From positions 1 to 44,143 of the forward strand of contig CAIMFH010000139.1 of the NCBI GenBank assembly GCA_903840265.1: a stretch of DNA of 44,143 nucleotides, written 5' to 3'. Every line of letters starts with the position of its first letter. Position 1 is the first letter of the stretch. Origin of the DNA: an uncultured Schlesneria sp. (GTDB taxonomy: Bacteria > Planctomycetota > Planctomycetia > Planctomycetales > Planctomycetaceae). The position numbers and the translations under genes were made by a program. The notes under the pieces were generated by a model. That model made no database searches, had not been told where the DNA came from, and saw only the letters and a program-made list of their open reading frames with translations. Of the stretch, positions 35,072 to 43,354 are shown piece by piece.

Positions 35072-35392
35072 TCAGCACTCGAGGATCTCCGTCCGAAGCT
35101 CGATCGGCACCAAGCCGGCCCCTGCGTCGTCGCCGATCGCTGAGTTCAGGCTGCAAAGTCGATCGAGACCAGGCTCACCGATTGCCCCCCAAAACGCCTG
35201 GAGTCGGCAGTCGGCCGAAGTCCCGCGGCCGGTCCCACAGGCTTCCTGTGTGCAAATCGGCGTGCCGTCTTTGGGGTAGAAGAACAGCACCAACGCACGT
35301 TTCCCCAAAAAGTCAGCCAGACGGATCTTGTTGCCGTCGTATGTAGTTGTGGAAAAGTCCGGTGCGTGGTCGCCCACTTCAAATCTTGCCAC
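35072..35392 (-). pseudogene. Truncated peroxiredoxin (BCP/AhpC-TSA type)
   Basis: The first ~48 residues are a clear peroxiredoxin start: FEVGDHAPDFSTTTYDGNKI, then LVLFFYPKDGTPICTQEAC with the peroxidatic Cys. The sequence then changes abruptly (GTGRGTSADCRLQAFWG...) to something without resemblance to the family for ~55 residues. The resolving region and the rest of the thioredoxin fold (about 100 residues) are missing. GTG 35392 has GGGGTG seven bases upstream and follows the membrane-protein gene by 35 bases, so it was the last gene of that operon before the break near 35,245. I see no continuation of the domain in other frames to the left. Confidence 0.75.
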
Positions 35393-35427
35393 GTTTGTTC
35401 ACCCCGAATTGACGTTGTCGGGATGCC

Positions 35428-35877
35428 TCAGCAGAACGACGACCATGCCATCCACAGCACCAAACCCCCGTGCAGGCTCCAAGCGGCTGTCCGCAGCCAA
35501 TTGGTCGAGACGAGACGCTGCTGAACGATCCGGTCGAAGACTTTAGACAATAACTCATGACAGGGAACCTGGATGAAGGCTGTCGACAACCAGCTGACAC
35601 CCAACAGCGCCAATCCGGACCAGACGGACCACACGGCGACACCGGTCGGGCGGAACCAAATCAGAAGCACTGCTGTCGCCCCTTCGACCAGCATCGGTGG
35701 CGCGACCACCCAGGTGGTGAGAGCTGTGTGACGCTGTTCGTAGGATGGAAATTCCGGTTTTCCGACGCTGTCAAAGAGTGGGTAGTGCACGACCTGCACA
35801 AACCAAATGAGCCCCACCATGTATAGGGATGATCCGAGGTGGGCCAGGAACAAAAGTCGGATGAGCGGGTCGTTCAA
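35428..35877 (-). CDS. Four-helix membrane protein of unknown function
   Basis: 149 residues with four predicted helices: LIRLLFLAHLGSSLYMVGLIWF, TTWVVAPPMLVEGATAVLLIW, GVAVWSVWSGLALLGVSWLS and AAWSLHGGLVLWMAW. Between them lie conserved-looking polar residues (VVHYPLF; PCHELLSKVFD). No named family is certain. Its ATG overlaps the stop of the amine oxidase gene (ATGA), so the two are co-translated. Confidence 0.8.
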   Translation of the reverse strand: MNDPLIRLLFLAHLGSSLYMVGLIWFVQVVHYPLFDSVGKPEFPSYEQRHTALTTWVVAPPMLVEGATAVLLIWFRPTGVAVWSVWSGLALLGVSWLSTAFIQVPCHELLSKVFDRIVQQRLVSTNWLRTAAWSLHGGLVLWMAWSSFC

Positions 35878-37115
35878 GCCAGATCCTTCAATACGGCTTC
35901 CGCAGCTCGACGTCCCGAGGCCATGGCGCCTTGGATGGACGCGTTATCTCGATGATCCCCACACACGTAGATTCCGGACTGCCAGCGAACGGGGCGTTCT
36001 GGCACGTTCAACGCCGGCGGGCTCTGAGCGGGGAGAGCGTATGGAATGGAATACGTTCTTAAATGACACCAGTCCTGGACCACGGTGCCGAACCACTCGC
36101 CCAGCTGCGCACGCACCTCAGCCAAGAGCCGATCAGGATCGCCCCCCGTGCCCAAGACTGTCACCGAGACGAGGCTCTTATCGCCCGGGCCATAGGAAGG
36201 TGCGGCAACGGTGGGGACACAGAGATTGTTGATCGGGCCGCGACCATCGCCGTTCAAGACGAGCAGCGGTTGGGTAATGGGCGGATGCGGTGCCGCAAAG
36301 TAAAGACACGTCGTACCTTGTCCCGTCGAGGAAATCGTGTCACCCAGCAGTTCCGCGGCCGCGCGGCCCTCGACCGCCACCACCACGGATTTGGCACGGA
36401 GCTCTTCCCCGGTGGAGAGTGTCACCACACCAGACCCCGCTCGCACCACCCGGGCTCCCAGACGGATGCTGTCGGGCAGCAACGCCGCCGCCAGCTGTCG
36501 GGGGATGGCTTCCATCCCCTGTGCGGGCAAACAAGCAATCCCAAGGGAGAACATGCGAAAAACGAAATTCAGCATGCGGCTGGAAGTCCGCAGCTCGGAG
36601 TCGAGAAAGATGCCGCCCAGAAACGGTCGAAAGAACCGCTCGATCATCGACGGCGAGAAACCCGCATCTTGAAGTAGCTGGAGGGCTGTGGTTTCGGGGT
36701 CGCGAAAGCGGTCCTCAATGGTGCCGCGTAATGATCTTGAGCGAAAACTCGCGACGCGTAACTTGTCGGCGACGGAGCCGATTGGTGAGAGCAACGAACG
36801 TATGGCGGACAGCGGTCGTCGCCAAGGGTCGGTCAGTTCGTGAAACCGGCCACCGTAACGAACCAGAGCACCGGGCAGGAACGGCTTTAGGTCCAACGCT
36901 TTATAGTCCAGGATTGACTTTGCTTCCGGGTAACTGGTCAAAAAGATCTGAAAACCTCGGTCCAGGCGAAACCCGTCCACAGTGTCAGTACGGATTCGGC
37001 CCCCGACACTTTCAGAAGCCTCCAATACCAGGCAGCGGATACCCTGTTGTTGCAATCTGCGGGCGCAGCACAAGCCGGAGAGCCCCGCGCCTACAATCAA
37101 AATATCATGATTCAT
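35874..37115 (-). CDS. FAD-dependent amine oxidase / phytoene desaturase-like oxidoreductase
   Basis: 413 residues of the NAD(P)/FAD amine-oxidase superfamily. The dinucleotide-binding motif is at the start (ILIVGAGLSGLCCARRLQQQ), followed by the GG motif VGGRIRTD and FRLDRGFQIFLTSYPE. The C-terminal FAD segment is YVCGDHRDNASIQGAMASGRRAAEAV. Middle parts (RFFRPFLGGIFLDSEL, RMFSLGIACLPAQGMEAIPRQL) are typical of protoporphyrinogen oxidase and carotenoid desaturase relatives. The true substrate cannot be read from sequence. ATG 37115 follows the preceding gene by nine bases, with AAAGGTG upstream. Confidence 0.9.
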   Translation of the reverse strand: MNHDILIVGAGLSGLCCARRLQQQGIRCLVLEASESVGGRIRTDTVDGFRLDRGFQIFLTSYPEAKSILDYKALDLKPFLPGALVRYGGRFHELTDPWRRPLSAIRSLLSPIGSVADKLRVASFRSRSLRGTIEDRFRDPETTALQLLQDAGFSPSMIERFFRPFLGGIFLDSELRTSSRMLNFVFRMFSLGIACLPAQGMEAIPRQLAAALLPDSIRLGARVVRAGSGVVTLSTGEELRAKSVVVAVEGRAAAELLGDTISSTGQGTTCLYFAAPHPPITQPLLVLNGDGRGPINNLCVPTVAAPSYGPGDKSLVSVTVLGTGGDPDRLLAEVRAQLGEWFGTVVQDWCHLRTYSIPYALPAQSPPALNVPERPVRWQSGIYVCGDHRDNASIQGAMASGRRAAEAVLKDLA

Positions 37116-37124
37116 GTGGCGTTG

Positions 37125-38070
37125 TCACCTTTCGCTCGCTGATAACGCACTCGTCCATTCTCTGGATTCGATCAAGCTCCTCGTCTTCTCATGGCGATAG
37201 GCGAACATGGCTTCCAGTTTGCGGCGAACAAGCCAGCCGCCGAGCCACCGCCCAATCACTCCCAAGGGAACCGCATATTCGATCTCGTCCCTCAACAAGG
37301 TTCCACCCTGACCATCATCGAGAAAGCGATGGCGGTGATACCAAGAGGTGAACGGTCCTGATTCCTGGCGATCTGCGAACAGGTGCGGCGGATCATACTC
37401 CGTGTGAATGGCGACCCATTCGATCGGTAACGGCCCAATTCTCCCGCGTAAGACGACTCGGCTTCCAGGCAGCAGGGATCCGGCAGATTCAACCAGTTTC
37501 ATGTTCTCCCCGGGGCGGAATGAGATGCGGCAACGCATCCGAGCTTTCGTGAAAACGAAAAACCACATCCGGGGGAGCATTGATTTGGGTTTGTTTGACG
37601 TACTGCTGTCGCGCAAGTCCCGTCGACTGCGATATCGCTCTCTGGTGCTTCGCCGCGTCCCGCAGAATCGTGGCGAACGGAATCCACCACAGCAGGTCGT
37701 TGGTCAGGATCGTCAATCCGAAGAGGGGTGGAAATGTCCCGCGCAGCAGTGCCACTAGGAACCCGATCGGGCCGAAGACTTTGCCCAATAGCCCGACCAA
37801 CACGATCGGCCAATGAGTGCGCGAATCGCTGGCCGCGATGAGGTATCCGATCCCGTAAACACCGACGATCATCCCCACACATTGCCAGATTTCGGGATAA
37901 TTGAGCCGCTCGGCACCCGTGAGGTCGAACAGGAGGTGGGGCCAAGCGATGGCAAGTATTCCCCAAGTCAGGTTGTAGATCCCTGCGGCCCAGAGCCAAC
38001 GAGATGCCCAAGGCGGCGATTGTGATCCGTCTGACGAAAGACTCTTGCCACTCTCCTTGCTTTCGATCAC
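37125..38070 (-). pseudogene. Membrane protein-SRPBCC gene with a single-base frameshift
   Basis: The first ~150 residues (from ATG 38070) form a membrane protein with hydrophobic segments (WLWAAGIYNLTWGILAIAW, IWQCVGMIVGVYGIGYLI, WPIVLVGLLGKVFGPIGFLV). It continues in frame into the start of an SRPBCC/START-like domain (VKQTQINAPPDVVFRFHESS) and stops at 37489. The rest of that domain (ENMKLVESAGSLLPGSRVVL ... DPPHLFADRQESG ... RRKLEAMFAYRHE) lies in the next frame down to 37125. The frames meet at CCCCGGGG (37508-37515), where one base too many explains the shift. It is either a true inactivating mutation or a sequencing error in a G/C run. The gene overlaps its upstream neighbour by ATGA. 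Confidence 0.75.
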
Positions 38071-39581
38071 AGCTGGGCTCCCGATGGATGTGCTTCCGGA
38101 GTGGTCTTCTCGGTGACGATGTCGTGTGGCGGTACAGAATCACGATCGGAACTTTCGGCAGCGCGGGCCAGATTCCGTAGCATGCCGGCGAACACGAATT
38201 GATGGAGCGGATAGATTCCGTACCAATACAGCAGCCCGGCCAGTCCCAACGGGTCGAAAATCGCCGTCTGGCGAATCGTACTTCCCTGCTCGCAAGCATT
38301 GACCTCGAATTCCAGCCAAGCCCGCCCCGGCAGCTTCATTTCAGCTTGCAGACGCAGTCGATGGTTTGGCTCGAAAACTTCAACGCGCCAGAAGTCGAGT
38401 GGATCGCCCACATGCAGGTTGTCACAATCACGCCGACCGCGGCGGACACCCACTCCACCGACGAGCAAGTCCAGGAATCCGCGCAGCGACCACAACCAGT
38501 TCCGGTAGTACCAACCGGTTCGTCCGCCGATGCGGCGGATCGGTGCAAACGCTCGTTCGGGAGAAACAGCCACCGTGATCGTGCGCGAATCCACGAGCCG
38601 CGAACCATATCGGTCACCCCCCCACGATATCGACTGGCCGGCCGATGACAGCGCGTCCGACCATCGGGTTTCAGCAAATTCCCGATCTTCGTTCACGAGA
38701 GCCCGAGCGATCGCGTCGCGAACGTCGCGAGGACGCACGGAGAACACGGCTTCCGCCAAGTTGTTCGACACGAGTGTCGGATTCCGCAGACTTTCGACCA
38801 GCTTGCGACCCACGCGTGCATAGAGGGGGGTCACAAGCCCCAACCACAGGCTGGAAAGGTAAGGCGTTAGTAAAGGAACTGGAATCATCCACCGCGTAAG
38901 CCCGCGCTGCCGAGCATACTCGTGCATAATCTGGCCATACGAGACCTGGTCGGGACCGCCGATTTCGTAGACTTGAGAAGGGATTGACGGGAGTTGCAAT
39001 GCAGCGACGAGATACGCCAAGAGATCTTCGACGGCGATCGGCTGGGCTTTCACCTGCACCCAGCGCGGACAGATCATGACCGGCAATCGTTCGACTAGCG
39101 CCCGGATCATCTCAAACGATAGGCTTCCGGAACCAATTACAATCGACGCACGAAACTCGATCACTTGAGAGTGGTGGGCCCGCAAGACGTCTCCCGTCTC
39201 TTGACGGCTGCGGAGGTGTTTCGAGAGCTTCTCGTCGGGATTGCCGAGTCCGCCCAGATAGACTATGCGACGGACTCCGGCATGCGTGGCGGCTTTCGCA
39301 AAGTTTTCCGCCGCGATCCGATCCTGGGATTCGAAGTCGCTGTTGTCGCCCATCGAATGGACGAAGTAATAGCCGGTCTCCACTCCTTCGAATGCGGATC
39401 GCAGAGATTCGGGATCAAAGACATCTCCCTGCACGATTTCGGTTGTGGCGTTGACCCGATCCCGAAATGCTTCGGGTCGGCGGGTCACGCAGCGAACGGG
39501 GATGCCTTGTCGTTGGAGGAGCGACAAGAGTCGCCCCCCCACATAACCTGTGGCCCCGGTCAATAAAATCAACCCCGGCAT
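38067..39581 (-). CDS. NAD(P)-binding SDR-type protein with C-terminal DUF2867 domain
   Basis: 504 residues. The N-terminal ~290 form an atypical SDR/NmrA-like Rossmann domain with TGATGYVGGRLLSLL, the GDVFDPESLRSAF and YFVHSMGDN segments, and SIVIGSGSLSFEMI. The C-terminal ~150 residues (TVAVSPERAFAPIRRIGGRTGWYY ... GDPLDFWRVE ... TAIFDPLGLAGLLYWYGIYP) match the DUF2867 type of lipid/START-like domain commonly fused to these proteins. It is cytoplasmic; the reaction is unknown. Its stop overlaps the start of the membrane-SRPBCC gene (ATGA). Confidence 0.9.
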   Translation of the reverse strand: MPGLILLTGATGYVGGRLLSLLQRQGIPVRCVTRRPEAFRDRVNATTEIVQGDVFDPESLRSAFEGVETGYYFVHSMGDNSDFESQDRIAAENFAKAATHAGVRRIVYLGGLGNPDEKLSKHLRSRQETGDVLRAHHSQVIEFRASIVIGSGSLSFEMIRALVERLPVMICPRWVQVKAQPIAVEDLLAYLVAALQLPSIPSQVYEIGGPDQVSYGQIMHEYARQRGLTRWMIPVPLLTPYLSSLWLGLVTPLYARVGRKLVESLRNPTLVSNNLAEAVFSVRPRDVRDAIARALVNEDREFAETRWSDALSSAGQSISWGGDRYGSRLVDSRTITVAVSPERAFAPIRRIGGRTGWYYRNWLWSLRGFLDLLVGGVGVRRGRRDCDNLHVGDPLDFWRVEVFEPNHRLRLQAEMKLPGRAWLEFEVNACEQGSTIRQTAIFDPLGLAGLLYWYGIYPLHQFVFAGMLRNLARAAESSDRDSVPPHDIVTEKTTPEAHPSGAQL

Positions 39582-39634
39582 CCTCGAATCCCATCTGCTG
39601 TGGAACTGGTGATCTCACCAAATCAAATCCGACA

Positions 39635-39955
39635 TCATTCAAGGGGAAGCAGCATCCGAATCAAGAATGACGGATTCGGATGCACTTCCACTCGGCCCAA
39701 CCACCCTATCCGAACGAATAATCGGATGTCAGATCGCGTTATAAACTCCCGCAGAGATTGGATGAGTAAGCGTGAACTGCGTCGGATCGTCAGTAAAGTC
39801 CGCCAGCGTTCCACGGTGAGCACCATATCCTTTCTTTCCGCAATCAGCCTCACGAGCCGGCCATCGACCATACAGTCAATTTGGCCAGCCAGTATCAGTT
39901 TGGGAGCGGACCTGCATCCCCGGTGCGGATCTTCATCGTCCCGCTCAGGATCCAT
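39635..39955 (-). CDS. Small protein of unknown function
   Basis: Up to 106 residues; the true start may be later, because the first ~20 residues overlap the end of the upstream gene. The latter part is regular and protein-like: KLILAGQIDCMVDGRLVRLI, then RLFVRIGWLGRVEVHPNPSF and LIRMLLPLE, suggesting a small beta-rich domain. No named family recognised. It is in line with the reverse run of small genes and ends about 50 bases before the SDR/DUF2867 gene. An overlapping forward frame has poor composition. Confidence 0.55.
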   Translation of the reverse strand: MDPERDDEDPHRGCRSAPKLILAGQIDCMVDGRLVRLIAERKDMVLTVERWRTLLTIRRSSRLLIQSLREFITRSDIRLFVRIGWLGRVEVHPNPSFLIRMLLPLE

Positions 39956-40104
39956 TCCGCGTGTTCTGCCTTGGGGCCGGTTCCACTCGGAACTTTGACG
40001 TGCATGTCAACGAACTCATACGCGATGACAGCGTTCTTGCCAGTCAGTTGTTCGTAGAGGCCGATTGCGAGGTCAGGCCAGTTGGTTGTGTGCTCAGTCG
40101 TCAT
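39895..40104 (-). CDS. Small conserved-looking protein
   Basis: 69 residues: NWPDLAIGLYEQLTGKNAVI, YEFVDMHVKVPS and AEWILSGTMKIRTG. It is a compact alpha/beta protein without a membrane segment. ATG 40104 is fixed by GGAG six bases upstream; the frame is open further to 40155 without support. No function known to me. It overlaps the following small gene, if that starts at 39955. Confidence 0.7.
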   Translation of the reverse strand: MTTEHTTNWPDLAIGLYEQLTGKNAVIAYEFVDMHVKVPSGTGPKAEHAEWILSGTMKIRTGDAGPLPN

Positions 40105-40230
40105 GTGAATCTCCAAAAAGCGATAAAGGTCAGAAAGCGGGAATCGTCTACACAATCACAGTTGTCTCGAAGCGTTCAGGTAGGAAGTCAATTTCTACGC
40201 CGATCTAGATTCAATCCGCTCGGCATTGAC

Positions 40231-40332
40231 TCAGCGTCGTGGATCATCGGGATAATCAGTAGCAATAACGGCAGACATCGTTACGACCATCATCACACTC
40301 AAGCCAACGACGGAGATCACGACGTCATTCAT
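40231..40332 (-). CDS. 33-residue single-helix membrane peptide
   Basis: Short frame with one hydrophobic helix (VVISVVGLSVMMVVTMSAVI) and an acidic/basic tail (TDYPDDPRR). It has one of the best ribosome binding sites in the region (GGAAGGAAG, just before ATG 40332) and overlaps the end of the preceding small membrane gene by eight bases. These features support a real gene. Function unknown. Confidence 0.6.
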   Translation of the reverse strand: MNDVVISVVGLSVMMVVTMSAVIATDYPDDPRR

Positions 40333-40612
40333 GGGACTTCCTTCCGAGGATCAGCGTCCCGAAGCTCAGGATCGAGGGGACCCAGAGGCCCACAAAAGCG
40401 CCTTCCGGCTTACGCCCTGAAAACCAGAGGTAGACGGAAAAGAGGAACGATGCGCAAGCGGAAATCACAAAGCCAACGTTTGGGCATTTGAATCTTGGCC
40501 ATTTTCGTCTCTCCCAACTGGGAAAAGCGCGGCAGGCTGTCGGGCAGCCCCCGACCACGGTTGCGTCCTCGGCGATGACCGCCTTGGATCGCAACGGCCC
40601 GGGAAGCCTCAT
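40325..40612 (-). CDS. Small two-helix membrane protein
   Basis: Up to 95 residues. The last ~60 are clearly protein-like with two helices: [20 protein letters not shown] and [19 protein letters not shown], joined by [10 protein letters not shown] 40612 overlaps the fasciclin stop (ATGA), but the first 35 residues are low quality. A more natural start, ATGGCCAAGATTCAA near 40,494, is in another frame and would join after one base change in an AAA run. So either the gene is coupled at 40612 or it carries a small frameshift. Confidence 0.6.
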   Translation of the reverse strand: MRLPGPLRSKAVIAEDATVVGGCPTACRAFPSWERRKWPRFKCPNVGFVISACASFLFSVYLWFSGRKPEGAFVGLWVPSILSFGTLILGRKSHE

Positions 40613-41016
40613 TTGGGCAGCATCACGCTATCAATGATGTGAATGACGCCGTTGGTGCAGATGATGTCCGTTTTGACGACATTCGCGCCGTCGACCTTGA
40701 CTCCGGCAGCAGTGTCAATTGTCAGAAGCTGGCCCTGCACCGACTTGGCCGATTTGAGCTTCAGCACATCGGCTGCGAGGACCTTTCCCGCAACCACGTG
40801 GTAGGTGAGCACACCCTGCAACTTCGCCTTGTTTTCTGGCTTTAGGAGATCCGCGATTGCACTTGCAGGAAGCTTTCCGAAGGCATCATCCGTAGGTGCG
40901 AACACCGTAAACGGGCCCGTCCCTTTGAGCGTGTCTACCAAGCCGGCAGCTTGGACGGCAGCCACCAGTGTCTTGAAAACGCCCGCGGCCACAGCCGTGT
41001 CAACAATGTCGTTCAT
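40609..41016 (-). CDS. Fasciclin (FAS1) domain protein
   Basis: About 135 residues, one complete FAS1 domain: [37 protein letters not shown] (H1-like box), YHVVAGKVL, and [14 protein letters not shown] (H2 box). FAS1 domains mediate adhesion or ligand binding, usually outside the cell. No signal peptide is visible with start ATG 41016 (AGGGAA upstream) or ATG 41061, so the protein may be cytoplasmic or exported by an unknown route. Its stop overlaps the next small gene. Confidence 0.9.
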   Translation of the reverse strand: MNDIVDTAVAAGVFKTLVAAVQAAGLVDTLKGTGPFTVFAPTDDAFGKLPASAIADLLKPENKAKLQGVLTYHVVAGKVLAADVLKLKSAKSVQGQLLTIDTAAGVKVDGANVVKTDIICTNGVIHIIDSVMLPK

Positions 41017-41267
41017 CTGCAGATTCCCTAATTTTAGGTCAGTTACGCGCACGAAGCTCATTCTCCAAAAACGTTCATATCGTTCGCCTCGGTTTGACCG
41101 CGACCTTGGGGTAGACTTAACAGAAATTGTCGAGATTCTGAAAGATTCGCTCGCGACAACTCGAATCGTCGGCCGTTATGCGGCAGGTTCGGTAGCGAAG
41201 TCGTTGCGATCCCAAATCGATGAGAGAAGACGCCACTTCTCGACGCGGCGCGATCAGCTTGATCGGA

Positions 41268-42260
41268 TTAAAGTCTCGCGAGTAGTGCATTTGCCATCGC
41301 GTGGCCGCTCAGGAAGGCACCTTCGATGCGGGGACCTCCGCACCAGTCTCCACACGCTGCCAAGTTCGTATCCAGATCAATCACGAATCGTTCCGGCAGC
41401 GGCTCAATTGGTAATGCATATCTCCAACGGTGGGCAACCACGAAAGTGAGCGTTAGTGCAGGCTGCAGAGTGACCTTCCAGAACTCGTCGATCAAAGTTC
41501 TGGCGATGAGATCTGCAGATTCTTCGAGATGATGTTGCGACCACGCGGGTGAAGCGTGCATGACCCAACAATTCGAGGCATCACGGCCAATCTTGCTCGA
41601 GTTTCTCGCAATCCAGCTCAGTGCCGAATTGTGTACGAATGCCGCGTCGTACGGTACCGACATCGTCTCACCGATCTCACAGAGTACGGCCCAACAAGGA
41701 GCCATTCTCACCTCGGAGACTCGACCGGCGACTGTCGCGGATCTGTCGCCCAGCAGCGTCCTCGTTTGCAGTGGTGGTGCCGTCGAAATGACGAAGTCGT
41801 ATGGGCCATGCTGTGTTCCCGTCGCATCCCGCAGTTGCCATTTACCATTTGACAGACGAACGGCTTGGACTGTGACGTCATTGCGTACATCCAAGTCCAG
41901 TGCGAGCGATTGGGCAATCGCGTTCATCGTCGGCACGCCAATGAAACGGTCTCTGGGCTCCTGCAGATCGGCGAACTCGCCATCCTGCAACGAGACAATC
42001 CGCCCGTGCCAGACCCCTGCTACACCAAGGTCACACCACAGCTTCACTTGCTTTTCGAATATTGCATCGGTCACGGTGAAGTACTGGGCACCATGGTCGA
42101 ATGATGCACCAGAGTCGATTCGGCGAGTGGCAACGCGTCCACCGATTCCACGCGACTTCTCCAGTACCGTCACATCGACCCCATTGTTCCGCAAGGTCTG
42201 TGCGCAAGCGAGTCCTGCAATTCCAGCTCCGACGACGCCAACCTTGAAGCGGCGCTCCAT
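41268..42260 (-). CDS. Renalase-like FAD/NAD(P) oxidoreductase
   Basis: 330 residues with dinucleotide motif VGVVGAGIAGLACAQTLRNNG, GG motif GIGGRVATRRIDSGASFDHGAQYFT, and C-terminal LAACGDWCGGPRIEGAFLSGHAMANALL. The FDHGAQYFT and CGDWCGGPRIEGAFLSG segments are typical of bacterial renalase-like amine-oxidase relatives, which in some bacteria oxidise aberrant dihydro-NAD(P). The substrate here is inferred from family only. The gene lies about 115 bases downstream of the membrane-protein gene in the same direction. Confidence 0.88.
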   Translation of the reverse strand: MERRFKVGVVGAGIAGLACAQTLRNNGVDVTVLEKSRGIGGRVATRRIDSGASFDHGAQYFTVTDAIFEKQVKLWCDLGVAGVWHGRIVSLQDGEFADLQEPRDRFIGVPTMNAIAQSLALDLDVRNDVTVQAVRLSNGKWQLRDATGTQHGPYDFVISTAPPLQTRTLLGDRSATVAGRVSEVRMAPCWAVLCEIGETMSVPYDAAFVHNSALSWIARNSSKIGRDASNCWVMHASPAWSQHHLEESADLIARTLIDEFWKVTLQPALTLTFVVAHRWRYALPIEPLPERFVIDLDTNLAACGDWCGGPRIEGAFLSGHAMANALLARL

Positions 42261-42376
42261 TCTTCGTCCTCACAATTCGGATCTTCGTTCATGACTGAAG
42301 CTGCCAGATCATTTGCGGCGCTGGGGCAGCATGTCCCCACGTTTACAAACTTGGTGTTTCATGTCCGATCTCATTT

Positions 42377-43345
42377 TCAAGCCCTCCTGAATTCAACTGC
42401 CGACGCCACGGCTCCCAGAGCGATCGCGGCGATAGGCCAAAGCAGCAATAGGCCCGCGGTTGCCAGTATTGTTCCACCGATGACATCAACATCCATTCGA
42501 GCGCGACCGCAAAAGGTTTGCCACAGCGCGTGAGTCAGGAAGAGGACATGTCCTGAGATCGCCGCTCGCAGATGCCATCTGGCATGAGAGACTCGAAATG
42601 TTTGCATCAGGGCGGCGAGCAGCGGCAATGTTTGAATTGCGTGCAGGGCAGCACCGTGTGGGTACTTCAGAACTCCCGCGGAACCCCAGATTTCGGGCGG
42701 GCGGCCGTGTGCCACGTTCACCTCGCCCATAATCGTTGTCATGAAACCCAAGCCACAGGAAATCAGGAGCAGCCACAGTCCGGCGCGAATCGCGACCGCT
42801 CGCGATTCGGACATCGGGCGGAGTTGGCGTGATCTCAGGCAGAGCCACACAATTCCTGCGGTGACCAACAGAATCAGCCCAAGCATCAGCGACTCGACCG
42901 CCGCATCCAGCCGTGTCGCGCGGTTGAAGTGGGAAGGAACCTGCCGCCAGTGCTGCATCGTGATCAAACCCACTTCCAGAAGCAGGCCAGCGGACATCAA
43001 AGTCGCCATGTCGTGGTCGTGCCGGAACGGCTTGAGTTGCGTCAGCACCCAGGCAATCGACCAAACCGTCACACCAGCAGAAACTCCGAAGAGGCCCGGC
43101 TTCCGAAGTGACAACGCACCTTCCCAGGACGCTCCGGTAATCCACAACAATGCAAGATGAACGAACCCACTGACAATCAATGCCGCCCCCATGATCAGCG
43201 ACGGGCGAAACTCTGACAGGAGTTTGCGGCAGGTTGACTTCGCATTCGCTGGTAGCGCTGGACCGCCAGATCGTGAGGTACAGTCGGCTAGACCGCCAGC
43301 ATCTCGAATCTGGCCGTTTTGTCGAGGTTTGTCGTTCGGGTTCAT
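42377..43345 (-). CDS. Polytopic membrane protein of unknown function
   Basis: 322 residues with a polar ~45-residue N-terminus and about seven to eight helices (SLIMGAALIVSGFVHLALLWI, GLFGVSAGVTVWSIAWVLT, LMLGLILLVTAGIVWLCL, GLWLLLISCGLGFMTTIMG, VIGGTILATAGLLLLWPIAAI). His residues occur in several helices (FVHLALL, MQHWRQ, YPHGAALHAIQ, LTHALW), as in haem- or metal-handling membrane proteins; this is only a composition note. It starts nine bases after the SDR stop, so it is probably in the same operon. Confidence 0.8.
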   Translation of the reverse strand: MNPNDKPRQNGQIRDAGGLADCTSRSGGPALPANAKSTCRKLLSEFRPSLIMGAALIVSGFVHLALLWITGASWEGALSLRKPGLFGVSAGVTVWSIAWVLTQLKPFRHDHDMATLMSAGLLLEVGLITMQHWRQVPSHFNRATRLDAAVESLMLGLILLVTAGIVWLCLRSRQLRPMSESRAVAIRAGLWLLLISCGLGFMTTIMGEVNVAHGRPPEIWGSAGVLKYPHGAALHAIQTLPLLAALMQTFRVSHARWHLRAAISGHVLFLTHALWQTFCGRARMDVDVIGGTILATAGLLLLWPIAAIALGAVASAVEFRRA

Positions 43346-43354
43346 GTCGGTGAT

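Noticed and set aside
36290-37351. Long forward 353-residue frame
   Set aside because: Antisense to the amine oxidase; Pro/Arg-rich shadow typical of high-GC genes.
39600-39998. Forward 132-residue frame
   Set aside because: Ser/Arg-rich, antisense to a more regular small gene.
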